Source: Candidatus Bipolaricaulota bacterium
Lineage (GTDB): Bacteria > Bipolaricaulota > Bipolaricaulia > RBG-16-55-9 > DRXL01
NCBI GenBank assembly: GCA_026414955.1
Contig: JAOAIA010000003.1
Coordinates: forward strand, 1 to 38,190
Direction of reading: 5' to 3'
Length of the DNA: 38,190 bases
Shown here: positions 7,692 to 15,281 of the stretch, piece after piece
How the letters are laid out: each line of letters opens with the position of its first letter
Position numbering within the stretch: the first letter of the stretch is position 1
Position numbers and translations under genes: made by a program
Notes under the pieces: generated by a model
What the model saw: only the letters and a program-made list of their open reading frames with translations
The model's database searches: none
Told to the model about the DNA's origin: nothing

Positions 7692-9944
7692 GTGGTGCGC
7701 AGAATTACAGTGTTCATCGGCGTATGGGTGGGGTTAGTGGTGGTTGGGGTTGTTCTCGGCATGGCCCAAGGGACGACCTACACGGTGCGCGAGGTCGTGA
7801 TCATGGGCAATAAAGCCCTGACCAAGCGCGAGATCTACGACGCGCTGCCGTTCAATATCGGCTCGCGCATCACCCTCGAAGATGTAGAAAAAGGCGCTGA
7901 AGCTGTGCGCGCCTTGGGCACCCTGGAGAAGGTCGAAGCCGACTATAGAATACTCCAGAACGGCATCCGCGTGATTTACCGTGTCGTTGAGCATCCGGTC
8001 GTCAAGAGGATCGAGTTCACCGGGACTGAGAACTATCAGTTCCATCTCATTGACATCTGGGGGATCAAGCTCTTCCCCTACAAGATGAAGCTGGCGCGTC
8101 GCGACGAACTCATTGATGCTCTGCGCGACGCCAAGGTCGAAGAGAACAAACCCCTCAACATGAGATGGTTCGATGACAAGATCATCGAGAACACGATCAC
8201 GCAGTTCTATCTGAAGAAGGGGTACACGTTCATCGGGGTTGATCCCGTCTTCAATCGCGAGAAGCAGACGCTCACGATTCAGATCGTCGAGGGCAAGCTC
8301 GACGCGGTAGAGATTCGCGGGTTGCAAGAGGTGCCGGAGTCACTCGTCAAGCCGTGGTTACAATTGCCCGTGGGCGAGCCGGTCAAGATCGCTCCCATCC
8401 AAGAGGCGATCAAAGCGATCAATCGCTCTATTTACTTCCAACAAGCCGACGAAAACACCATCCAGGTCGAACCGGGGAGCAAGCCCAATTCCGTCAAGAT
8501 CATTTGGAACCTCAAGGAACGCCGTCTCCTCGAGGCGCCCACGGAGATCCGCGCGATTCAACTCACCGGGGCCACGGTCTACCCCATCGCGCAGCTTCAG
8601 GCCCTCATCGGGAGGCTCCCCCACGGGCCGGTCACTAACTTCGCGCTGTTGACCGCGCTCAAGCGCGCCTATGACCTCTATCGTCTTGACGGGTATCTGT
8701 TGGTGAACTTCGTCACAGAGTCTCTGGGTGACGGCGTGCTGACCGTGCGCATTACCGAGGGGCGCATCACGAAGGTGGCGATCTCCAACGCCTGCAAGCC
8801 CGGCTTGAAGTCCGTGATCATCCCCAACGTGTTAGAGTTCCCCAGGCAGTGCACGTCGGAGCTGGTCATTCGGAAGGCCCTGCGCCTCAAAGAAGGGGAC
8901 CTCGTCAACGAGAATCCCTTGCGCGACAGCTTCAGAAATCTCTTGCAGTTGGGGTACTTCAAACAAGATGGCGTGAACATCCAACCGACAGTCGTGGATG
9001 AGTCCACCGGGGAAGTCGAGCTTGTGGTCAGCGTCGTCGAGGAGGATCAATTGGGGAACGTCAAGGGCGGTATCAGCTATAACCCCCAAGTGGGGATTGT
9101 CGGACAGATCAGCGTGGGCTGGAAGAACATCTTGGGCACAGCTCAAGACGTTGATCTCGCTGTTGATCGCGGCCTGGTCGGCAAAGAAGTGCTCAACTAT
9201 TCCTTCACCTACAAGACCAGCGGGTACTTCAGAGAGTATAATTCTGTCGAAGTCTCGCTGTTTAACAACACGCAGCAGCAGACCGATCCCCAGCCGCACG
9301 CCATGACCAAGGCTGGAGCGACATTCGCCCTCAGCTACCCCCTGATGTCCGATCTCACGCTGACGCTGCGCTTCCGCTACGAGGACGTGTGGAAGGCCGA
9401 GCCGATCAACGAGAAGAGCCTGATCATGTCGTTAGGAATTAATCTGGTGCGGGACACTCGCAATAATCCGCTCTTCCCCTCCTCCGGGGGCGAGTGGATT
9501 CTCATGGGGGAGCAAGCAGGCAGATTCGCGGTGGGCACGGAGTTCACCAAGCTTCAGGGGATCTGGACACACCACTGGCGGACGCTGGAGCGCCAAACGA
9601 TCTCCGTGCGGCTCTACGGAGCGTTCGGGCTGACGCTGCCCTTGCAGGAGCGCTTCGGCTTCGGCGGGGTGATGACCGTGCGCGGCTGGGGCACGTCGTT
9701 TACGGATCAGTTTGGGCTGGCCAATCTGGAATATCGTATGGAGTTGGCCGAGAACATCTGGGGCGTCTTCTATTATGATCTGGGATGGGCGGAGGGGGTG
9801 GGAATGCGACAGGCGCTTGGCTTTGAGATGCGCGTGGTGACGGGGTTCATCGGGAACGTGCGGCTTGTCTTAGCCTGGCCGTTCTTCGAGACGGGGCTCC
9901 AGATCGCGCCGGTCTTCCAGTTCGGCTTCGGAACGATGTTCTAA
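7692..9944 (+). CDS. bamA: Outer membrane protein assembly factor BamA (Omp85)
   Basis: BamA inserts beta-barrel proteins into the outer membrane. The 750-residue protein has a hydrophobic signal segment (about 4-26), a series of POTRA-type repeats (YTVREVVIMGNKALTKREIY is the first, with further VRAIQLTG- and VAISN-like units up to about residue 460), and a C-terminal 16-stranded barrel region. The barrel carries the Omp85 L6 signature VRGW at 663-666, and the protein ends in a terminal Phe (FGFGTMF), the usual outer-membrane beta-signal. It begins with GTG directly after the comM stop and is followed by an ompH-like gene and fabZ, a conserved gene order in diderm bacteria. This is the strongest evidence in the window for an outer membrane. 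Confidence 0.95.
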   Translation: MVRRITVFIGVWVGLVVVGVVLGMAQGTTYTVREVVIMGNKALTKREIYDALPFNIGSRITLEDVEKGAEAVRALGTLEKVEADYRILQNGIRVIYRVVEHPVVKRIEFTGTENYQFHLIDIWGIKLFPYKMKLARRDELIDALRDAKVEENKPLNMRWFDDKIIENTITQFYLKKGYTFIGVDPVFNREKQTLTIQIVEGKLDAVEIRGLQEVPESLVKPWLQLPVGEPVKIAPIQEAIKAINRSIYFQQADENTIQVEPGSKPNSVKIIWNLKERRLLEAPTEIRAIQLTGATVYPIAQLQALIGRLPHGPVTNFALLTALKRAYDLYRLDGYLLVNFVTESLGDGVLTVRITEGRITKVAISNACKPGLKSVIIPNVLEFPRQCTSELVIRKALRLKEGDLVNENPLRDSFRNLLQLGYFKQDGVNIQPTVVDESTGEVELVVSVVEEDQLGNVKGGISYNPQVGIVGQISVGWKNILGTAQDVDLAVDRGLVGKEVLNYSFTYKTSGYFREYNSVEVSLFNNTQQQTDPQPHAMTKAGATFALSYPLMSDLTLTLRFRYEDVWKAEPINEKSLIMSLGINLVRDTRNNPLFPSSGGEWILMGEQAGRFAVGTEFTKLQGIWTHHWRTLERQTISVRLYGAFGLTLPLQERFGFGGVMTVRGWGTSFTDQFGLANLEYRMELAENIWGVFYYDLGWAEGVGMRQALGFEMRVVTGFIGNVRLVLAWPFFETGLQIAPVFQFGFGTMF

Positions 9945-9976
9945 ATCTATCACCCCACTAAAGGAGGAACGCGACT

Positions 9977-10522
9977 ATGCAGAAAGTGTGGATGGGGATC
10001 GGGTTGCTGACCGTGGCGCTGCTTCTTGGGGGATGCCAATCCCAGGGGGGCGCGCAGAATATTGATGACCTACGAGCACGGGTAGAGAAGTTGGAGCAAG
10101 AAGTCCAAAATCTGAAAGCACAGATAGCTAAGGGTGGCTCAGGCCTGCGCATCGCGTATATTAACGCTGAGAAGGTCTTCCAAGACTACAAGAAGACCGG
10201 CGAGGCCGTGCAGAGGTTCCGTACCGAGGTCGAGAAGAAGCAGAACGATCTGAAAGCCCTCCAAGACAAGTTCAAGAAGGGACTGATAAGCGAGGAGGAG
10301 TTCCAGCGTGAGGCTGCCCGTCTCCAGCAAGAGCTTCAATATCTTGATCTGCAGCTCACTTCCGAGATCCAGGGCGAGATGATCAAAGTCGTCGAGCAGC
10401 TCGCCAAAGAGCGTGGGTATCACTGGGTCACGCAGCGCAAGGATGTCGTTCTCTACGCCGATCCCAATGCGCTCGAAGATATCACCTACGATGTCTTGAA
10501 GATTCTCAACCAAGGGCAATAG
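9977..10522 (+). CDS. OmpH/Skp-family periplasmic chaperone, predicted lipoprotein form
   Basis: OmpH/Skp proteins are trimeric periplasmic chaperones that hold unfolded outer-membrane proteins for BamA. The 181-residue product keeps the family layout: a core strand IAYINAEKVFQDYK at about residues 57-70, long charged helices forming the tentacles, and a closing KEVLYADP-like segment (DVVLYADPNALEDIT). Unlike classic Skp, the N-terminus carries a lipobox (LLLGGC, Cys20), followed by a coiled-coil linker of about 30 residues before the OmpH domain. It is therefore probably lipid-anchored rather than soluble. A strong AAAGGAGG Shine-Dalgarno precedes the ATG. It lies between bamA and fabZ as in many diderms. 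The family is clear; lipidation is inferred from the motif. Confidence 0.88.
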   Translation: MQKVWMGIGLLTVALLLGGCQSQGGAQNIDDLRARVEKLEQEVQNLKAQIAKGGSGLRIAYINAEKVFQDYKKTGEAVQRFRTEVEKKQNDLKALQDKFKKGLISEEEFQREAARLQQELQYLDLQLTSEIQGEMIKVVEQLAKERGYHWVTQRKDVVLYADPNALEDITYDVLKILNQGQ

Positions 10523-10531
10523 ATCACGCGT

Positions 10532-10960
10532 ATGGGTGAAGATGAGATCCGGCGCATCTTGCCGCATCGGTACCCGTTCTTGTTCGTAGATCGCGTGCTG
10601 GAATGGGGCGAGGGGCGCGTGCGCGCGCTCAAGAACGTCACGCACAACGAGCCGTTCTTTGTGGGGCATTTCCCCGAGCGGCCCATCATGCCCGGCGTCT
10701 TAATTTTAGAGGGCATGGCTCAGACCGTCGGCCTGCTCGTCAGTCGAGAGCAGCCCGGTCGGAGCGGCTACTTAGTAGGAGTAGACCGCGCGCGCTTCCG
10801 CCGCCCTGTCCAGCCGGGAGATCAGATCGTCTACGAGGCCGAATTGGAGCGCGGCCGCGAGGGGTTCTATCGTGCGCGGGTGCACGCGAGCGTTGCCGGG
10901 ACTCCTGTTGCCGAGGCCGTCTTATCCGTTGCCATCGCTGATAGCAGAGAGAGGCTATGA
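10532..10960 (+). CDS. fabZ: 3-hydroxyacyl-[acyl-carrier-protein] dehydratase
   Basis: FabZ dehydrates beta-hydroxyacyl-ACP in type II fatty acid synthesis. The 142-residue hot-dog-fold protein begins with the hallmark ILPHRYPFLFVDRV. It carries the catalytic His46 (GHFPERPIMPGV) and Glu60 (LILEGMAQ). The length and motifs are complete. It lies 9 nt after the ompH-like gene, and its last codons overlap the start of the next gene by ATGA (10957-10960). The bamA-ompH-fabZ order is a well-known envelope/lipid cluster; here the usual lpx genes between them are missing, so the window itself shows no lipid A synthesis. Confidence 0.96.
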   Translation: MGEDEIRRILPHRYPFLFVDRVLEWGEGRVRALKNVTHNEPFFVGHFPERPIMPGVLILEGMAQTVGLLVSREQPGRSGYLVGVDRARFRRPVQPGDQIVYEAELERGREGFYRARVHASVAGTPVAEAVLSVAIADSRERL

Positions 10961-11862
10961 GGCACTTGATCGAGTGTGTGCCCAATATCAGTGAGGGGCG
11001 AGATCACACGAAGATTGACGCTATCGTCGCCGCGGTGCGCCAGACCCCCGGCGCTCTCGTGCTCGACGTAGACCCCGACGCCGATCATAATCGCACTGTT
11101 ATTACATTTGTTGGCGATCCCCAAGCCGTCGAGACGGCTATTCTCCATCTTGTGGCCAAGGCGGTCGAACTCATTGATCTGACCAAGCACACAGGGGAGC
11201 ACCCGCGCATGGGCGCGGTGGACGTCATCCCGTTTGTGCCGTTGCGGGGAGTGACCAAAAAAGAGTGCATCGAGCTGGCGCGGCGCGTTGGCGCGGCGAT
11301 CTGGGAAAGATTTAAAGTCCCAGTCTATCTCTACGAGGACGCCGCGACTCGTCCAGAGCGCCGCGATCTCGCACACATTCGCAAGGGGGAGTTCGAGAAC
11401 TTTTTCGCCAAGATTCAAGAGCCTGAGTGGGCTCCTGATTTTGGCGAGCGCACCGTGCATCCGACGGCGGGCGTGAGCGCCGTAGGCGTCCGGCCCCCCC
11501 TGATCGCGTTCAACGTCAACCTGGGCACGAATAACTTGGAGATCGCACAACAGATCGCCAAGGCCGTGCGCGGCTCCGACGGCGGCCTGCGCTATGTCAA
11601 AGCCCTGGGCTTCGCTTTGGAAGGGCGGGGCATCGTCCAAGTCTCTATGAACTTGACGAATTTTGAGAAGACCCCGATCTATCAGGTCTTCGAGCTGATC
11701 AAGTGCGAGGCAGATCGGTGGGGGGTGCCCATCATAGGCAGCGAGATTATCGGGTTGGTTCCCCAAGCTGCGCTGCTTCAAGTTGCGGAGCACTTCTTGC
11801 GGCTGGAGAACTTTCATCATAGTCAAGTGCTGGAAAACCGGCTCTCCGAAGCCCTCGAATAG
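10957..11862 (+). CDS. ftcD: Glutamate formimidoyltransferase
   Basis: This enzyme transfers the formimino group of N-formiminoglutamate to tetrahydrofolate, linking histidine degradation to one-carbon metabolism. The 301-residue protein covers the two transferase subdomains only (LIECVPNISEGRD at the start, LDVDPDADHNRTVITFVGDP, HPRMGAVDVIPFVPL, and later GVRPPLIAFNVNLGT). The C-terminal cyclodeaminase domain of the fused enzyme is absent, which is common in bacteria. The ATG overlaps the fabZ stop by 4 nt, suggesting coupling. No other histidine-utilisation genes are visible, so a pathway role here is inference. Confidence 0.94.
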   Translation: MRHLIECVPNISEGRDHTKIDAIVAAVRQTPGALVLDVDPDADHNRTVITFVGDPQAVETAILHLVAKAVELIDLTKHTGEHPRMGAVDVIPFVPLRGVTKKECIELARRVGAAIWERFKVPVYLYEDAATRPERRDLAHIRKGEFENFFAKIQEPEWAPDFGERTVHPTAGVSAVGVRPPLIAFNVNLGTNNLEIAQQIAKAVRGSDGGLRYVKALGFALEGRGIVQVSMNLTNFEKTPIYQVFELIKCEADRWGVPIIGSEIIGLVPQAALLQVAEHFLRLENFHHSQVLENRLSEALE

Positions 11863-11905
11863 ACCCCTTAGAGCCAAACTTCCCGTGTGAGCGCTCTTAA
11901 AGTCC

Positions 11906-11934
11906 TTTACACCAACCCGGAGAAGAGCTACGTT
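11906..11934 (+). promoter_or_regulatory. Promoter of murD, probably leaderless
   Basis: TTTACA (11906-11911) matches the sigma70-type -35 at five of six positions. After 17 nt comes TACGTT (11929-11934), which ends 7 nt before the GTG start of murD at 11942. No Shine-Dalgarno is placed before that GTG, so transcription probably begins at or next to the start codon. The intergenic stretch from ftcD is 79 nt. Confidence 0.5.
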
Positions 11935-11941
11935 AGAGAAT

Positions 11942-13282
11942 GTGCACGAACACGCTTTTCGAGGGAAGGACATTACGATCTTAGGCGCCGGGCGCAGCGG
12001 CCTAGCAGCCGCTCGTGTCTTGCGCGATCTGGGGGCACACGTCTTCGTCAGCGACCAAGCGGCCCTGTCGCCGCCCGCTCGTCAAGAACTTCTCAGACTC
12101 GATATCCCCTTTGAGGAGCATGGGCACACCGAGCGAGCTGTAGCTTCTGCGCACTTAGTTATTCTCTCCCCTGGGGTCTCGCTGGCTGCTCCCATCGTCC
12201 AGCGTGCTCGGTCTTCGGGCATTCCCATCTGGGGCGAACTGGAATTGGCCTATCGGCTCTGCCCCAGCGAGAAGATCATCGCCGTCACGGGCACGAACGG
12301 CAAGAGCACGACGACAAAACTGATCGAAGAGATGCTCCATACAGCGAGTCAATCGGTGCTCAGCGCGGGCAACATCGGGACCCCGTTCATCGCGCGCTTG
12401 AGCGAGATCACCCCCGACACGATTGTCGTGCTCGAGGTGAGCAGCTTTCAGTTGGAGTCTATCGAGAGATTTCGGCCCGCCGTCGCTGTGTTCTTAAATA
12501 TCGCGCCGAATCATCTTGATCGTCACGGGGATTTGAGCAGCTATCTGCGCGCGAAGTGCCGCATCTTCGAGAACCAGACCGAGCGCGATCTCTTGATTGT
12601 GCCGCGCGATCTCCAACTCCCGGTACCGCCACGATCGCGCGTCTTTTATTACGATGATCTCTTGCCGGAGCTTGAGCACGTGAAAGCGCCAAGGCATCTG
12701 AAAGAAGACGCAGCGGCGGCGTGGGCGGCGTGTCGCGCTTTTGCGCCGACGCTCCCACCGCCCGCTGAAGAGATTCTGCTGAGAGTTCAGCTCCCCCATC
12801 GCCAGGAGTTCATCGCGGAGATCAAGAACGTAAAATTTTATGACGACTCCAAGGCGACGACCGTTCACGCAACGCTCGCAGCGTTAGAAGCGTTTTCTGG
12901 GCCGCTGGTCTTGATCTTAGGGGGGCGCAACAAGAACTTGGATTTTACGCCATTAGCGCAGGCGTTGCGCTGCAAGTCAATCTGTGAGATTCTCTTGATG
13001 GGCGAAGCGGCCCCGCAGCTCGCCCGCGCTCTCGAAGCTGCGCAAATCACCCGATTCTCGTTCGTGCGGGATTTTTCGGAAGCCGTGGAGCGCGCGCTCC
13101 GCTATCCCGGCGCGACGTGCCTGCTCTCCCCAGCGTGTGCCAGCTTCGATCAGTTTACAGACTACGCGGAGCGTGGGCGGGCCTTCCGAAACGCTGTGAT
13201 GCGGTATAATGGTCTCGATGGCCAAGAGGAAGCGCCCTGTACGCCGTACTCAACAGCAGAGAGCCACCCAGCAGCTTGCTAA
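11942..13282 (+). CDS. murD: UDP-N-acetylmuramoyl-L-alanine--D-glutamate ligase
   Basis: MurD adds D-glutamate to UDP-MurNAc-L-Ala with ATP in cytosolic peptidoglycan precursor synthesis. The 446-residue protein shows the N-terminal Rossmann substrate domain (ITILGAGRSGLAAARVL), the ATP loop TGTNGKST at 116-123, the central NHLDRHG motif, and the C-terminal ligase domain with HRQEFIAEIKNVKFYDDSKAT and SPACASFDQFTDYAERG. The GTG at 11942 gives the standard N-terminus. After the conserved RGRAFRNAV the tail runs about 25 further residues, overlapping a small zinc-ribbon gene in another frame. It is a lone mur gene here rather than part of a dcw cluster. Confidence 0.95.
   Translation: MHEHAFRGKDITILGAGRSGLAAARVLRDLGAHVFVSDQAALSPPARQELLRLDIPFEEHGHTERAVASAHLVILSPGVSLAAPIVQRARSSGIPIWGELELAYRLCPSEKIIAVTGTNGKSTTTKLIEEMLHTASQSVLSAGNIGTPFIARLSEITPDTIVVLEVSSFQLESIERFRPAVAVFLNIAPNHLDRHGDLSSYLRAKCRIFENQTERDLLIVPRDLQLPVPPRSRVFYYDDLLPELEHVKAPRHLKEDAAAAWAACRAFAPTLPPPAEEILLRVQLPHRQEFIAEIKNVKFYDDSKATTVHATLAALEAFSGPLVLILGGRNKNLDFTPLAQALRCKSICEILLMGEAAPQLARALEAAQITRFSFVRDFSEAVERALRYPGATCLLSPACASFDQFTDYAERGRAFRNAVMRYNGLDGQEEAPCTPYSTAESHPAAC
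13205..13210 (+). promoter_or_regulatory. -10 element of zinc-ribbon gene inside murD
   Basis: A perfect TATAAT lies within the last murD codons and ends exactly 7 nt before the ATG at 13218. No good -35 is seen at 16-18 nt and no Shine-Dalgarno precedes the ATG. The spacing matches a leaderless start, but the hexamer could also be chance coding sequence. Confidence 0.35.
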
Positions 13283-13397
13283 GGGTCGGCCTCTCCCAGA
13301 CCCAAACCTCTGCCCGATCTGCAAGGAAGCATTCGTGCTCGTGGTGGGCTGTCATAGAGTCTGCCGCTGCGGCTACCAAGAGGGCTGCGGAGACTAA
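13218..13397 (+). CDS. Small zinc-ribbon protein resembling the ribonucleotide reductase tail
   Basis: This is a 59-residue basic protein (from ATG 13218; an in-frame ATG at 13209 would add three residues). Its first half is a positively charged arm (MAKRKRPVRRTQQQR). Its second half is a four-cysteine ribbon, CPIC ... GCHRVCRCGY ... GCGD. The spacing closely resembles the C-terminal ribbon of the class II ribonucleotide reductase at 26876-26953 (CPSC ... GCYICSDCGF ... CD). It overlaps the last 65 nt of murD in a different frame. Size, basic arm and ribbon suggest a nucleic-acid-binding or redox/zinc role, but no named family is recognised. The conserved-looking cysteine layout makes it more likely real than chance. 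Confidence 0.6.
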   Translation: MAKRKRPVRRTQQQRATQQLAKGRPLPDPNLCPICKEAFVLVVGCHRVCRCGYQEGCGD

Positions 13398-13434
13398 AAA
13401 AGAGTCGAGGGGAGCTGAGGCGCTCCCGCTCGAC
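13395..13434 (-). terminator. Rho-independent terminator of the coiled-coil rod gene
   Basis: On the - strand a GC-rich hairpin (arms at 13404-13415 and 13422-13434, one bulged base, loop of 6) is followed directly by TCTTTTTT (13395-13403). It lies about 90 nt after the stop of the - strand gene at 13521. The U-tract overlaps the stop codon of the convergent zinc-ribbon gene. Confidence 0.75.
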
Positions 13435-13520
13435 CCGGCCTTGCCAAGATCCCCCGAGAGTCTTTCGCTCTCGCTTGCCGCCAAAGGGGTGATCCTAGCC
13501 CATTGTCAAACTGTTCCCTG

Positions 13521-14675
13521 TTAGAACAAGAAGCCGATCAGAACTCCCGCTAAGCCCGCCACCAGCGCGATCAACGCTAAGCTGTTGGCGCCTTCTACAG
13601 CAGCTTTCGCTTCCTGGGCCTCTTTCTTGGCTTGCGCCAGCTGCGCCTGCAGCTCCTTGGTCTTCTCTGCCAGAGCTTGCTGGACCAGTGCCTTCACGTC
13701 CGGGATCTCTACGGGTTGCGGCACACCCAGCTTCGCGATGCGATCCTGCAGCTCGTTGATCTTGATCTTGAGAGCCTCAACATCAATCAAGAGCCTGCTG
13801 AACCCGTCGGTGAGCGTGCTGAACTTCTTGGCCATCTCCTCGTCGCGCGCCTCTGCAGAGTCGAGCCGCCCGGAGAGCTTGCTCACCATCTCTTGCAACC
13901 GCGCGACGATGTCTTGTAGCCGCGCGAAGTTGCCTTCTAAACTACTGGTGCGGCTGGCTAGCTCGCCTACAGAACTCTGAATCGTTACGACCACGCCGGG
14001 GACGCTCGCTATCTGCTCCAATTGCTGGCTATGCTTGACGAGCGTCTCTTCAATGCGTCCGACGCGGACGCTCAGATTCGCGGTCGTGTCCTGGAGACCC
14101 CTGACTAACGGCGTCAGGGCTTGGAGCTTGCCTACCTGATCGGTAAGCGCCGCCAGGCCCTTCTCCGCGCTCTCCACGCGATTGGTGAGGGTGCCCACTA
14201 TCCCCTGCAAGTTGATCACGAGCGCCTGCATCCCCGCGAGCTTCTCGAGCTGATCGCGCAACTGCCCAATAGCTAACTCATTGGCCTTCATGCGGCTCGC
14301 CAACTCCCCCACGCTGTACTTGAGGTCCATCACTTGTTGGGGCAGCTCAGCAAGCCGCTCGACCGTCCCTTCCAAGTTACTAATCCGTCCACCGAGCTTC
14401 TTGAGATCAAACGAGAGGTCTTTGGCCAGCTGCTCTACGGCAAAGAGGCGCGGCCGGATGTTCTCGATCTCGCCGGTTCCGGCTTGGGTGAGCTTCTGCA
14501 GCTCGATGGAGAGCGACTTGACCACGGCTTCCAGCTCTTTGAGTTGTTTCTCGAGCTGAGCCACCTTATCCTTGACGCTCTTGTCGTCCTGGGCCGATCC
14601 GGTCGTCCCCACGACCAAGAGCATCGCCACGAGCAGGAATGTGAGAATCCTGCCGAACCATATGCGATTCTGCAT
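13521..14675 (-). CDS. Exported coiled-coil rod protein with C-terminal membrane anchor
   Basis: I do not recognise a named family. The 384-residue protein has an N-terminal signal peptide (about 1-28, ending GTTGSAQ). About 320 residues of almost uninterrupted heptad-rich coiled coil follow, with recurring units of the type VGELASR / LEGxxxRL every 30-40 residues. The last 22 residues (ANSLALIALVAGLAGVLIGFLF) form one hydrophobic, helix-like segment ending at the C-terminus. The design resembles periplasm-spanning rods such as Thermotoga Omp-alpha, but no SLH domain is present. It could tether the outer membrane or space the envelope. An AGGGGG Shine-Dalgarno lies before the ATG, and a terminator follows at 13395-13434, so it is probably monocistronic. 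Confidence 0.8.
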   Translation of the reverse strand: MQNRIWFGRILTFLLVAMLLVVGTTGSAQDDKSVKDKVAQLEKQLKELEAVVKSLSIELQKLTQAGTGEIENIRPRLFAVEQLAKDLSFDLKKLGGRISNLEGTVERLAELPQQVMDLKYSVGELASRMKANELAIGQLRDQLEKLAGMQALVINLQGIVGTLTNRVESAEKGLAALTDQVGKLQALTPLVRGLQDTTANLSVRVGRIEETLVKHSQQLEQIASVPGVVVTIQSSVGELASRTSSLEGNFARLQDIVARLQEMVSKLSGRLDSAEARDEEMAKKFSTLTDGFSRLLIDVEALKIKINELQDRIAKLGVPQPVEIPDVKALVQQALAEKTKELQAQLAQAKKEAQEAKAAVEGANSLALIALVAGLAGVLIGFLF

Positions 14676-14848
14676 CTGTCTATCCCCCCTTTAGCGTTGG
14701 CTTGATTGTACGCCCCTTATTGTACAAAGACAGTGACGGCTATTACACAGCCTATAGACATCTATTCCCTTAGAGAGTGAACTAGGGCGATAGCGCCCGT
14801 AACCGAGAAACAGTGATTTTCGTTCCTGTAGAGGGCTTCTAACGCACA
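14676..14848. other. Intergenic region between rod gene and oxidase operon end
   Basis: On the - strand TACAAT occurs twice (complement of 14705-14710 and 14719-14724), either of which may be the -10 of the rod gene, with only weak -35 candidates. A small hairpin GGGCGATAGCGCCC (14785-14798) lies downstream of the oxidase operon but has no T-tract. Nothing else is seen. Confidence 0.35.
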
Positions 14849-15262
14849 TTAACGGACATAGTGCAACATTGCGTAGATCACAAGCCCCGTGACTGAGACG
14901 TAGAGCCAGATAGGGAATGTGACGCGGGCGATCTTCTTATGTTGAGCGAAGTCGCTGTGCAGCGCGCGCCGCAATGTGATGATGACGAGAACGGGTGTGA
15001 GGGCAGCCAAGGGCGTGTGCGTCCATAATATAAATAAGTAGAGCGAGCGGGCTGGGCCGGTGTAGGGCGTCGGGCCGGTCAGCGCGTAGCGAATCAAATA
15101 TAAAATAAGAAAGAGCACGGACAGCGCAAATGCCGTTACCATGCACTTCTTGTGATGCTCGCGCTGCCCGCGCTTAATAAAATAAAGCCCTGCCAAGATC
15201 ACGACAGCACTAGAGAGATTGAGCGCGGCGTTGGCCGTGGGGATCAGCGCGATAAAGTTCAT
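14849..15262 (-). CDS. DUF420 membrane protein (CtaM/YozB-like oxidase assembly factor)
   Basis: The 137-residue protein has four hydrophobic segments (about 6-28, 40-62, 75-98, 113-135). It has the DUF420 features: an N-terminal NLSSAVVILAGLYFIKRGQREHHKKCMVTAF stretch with paired histidines and an internal LWTHTPLAALTPVL segment. DUF420 proteins such as Bacillus CtaM/YozB are needed for maturation of heme-A oxidases. Its place as the last gene of the ctaCDE-ctaAB cluster fits that role. It starts 19 nt after the ctaB stop. The family is well supported; the assembly function is by homology. Confidence 0.85.
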   Translation of the reverse strand: MNFIALIPTANAALNLSSAVVILAGLYFIKRGQREHHKKCMVTAFALSVLFLILYLIRYALTGPTPYTGPARSLYLFILWTHTPLAALTPVLVIITLRRALHSDFAQHKKIARVTFPIWLYVSVTGLVIYAMLHYVR

Positions 15263-15281
15263 CTTCCGCGTCCTCAGCGAT

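Noticed and set aside
10867..11973. Open frame of 368 codons on the - strand opposite ftcD
   Set aside because: It is the complement of a clear glutamate formimidoyltransferase gene; length arises from GC-rich codon bias, and the translated sequence shows no family features.
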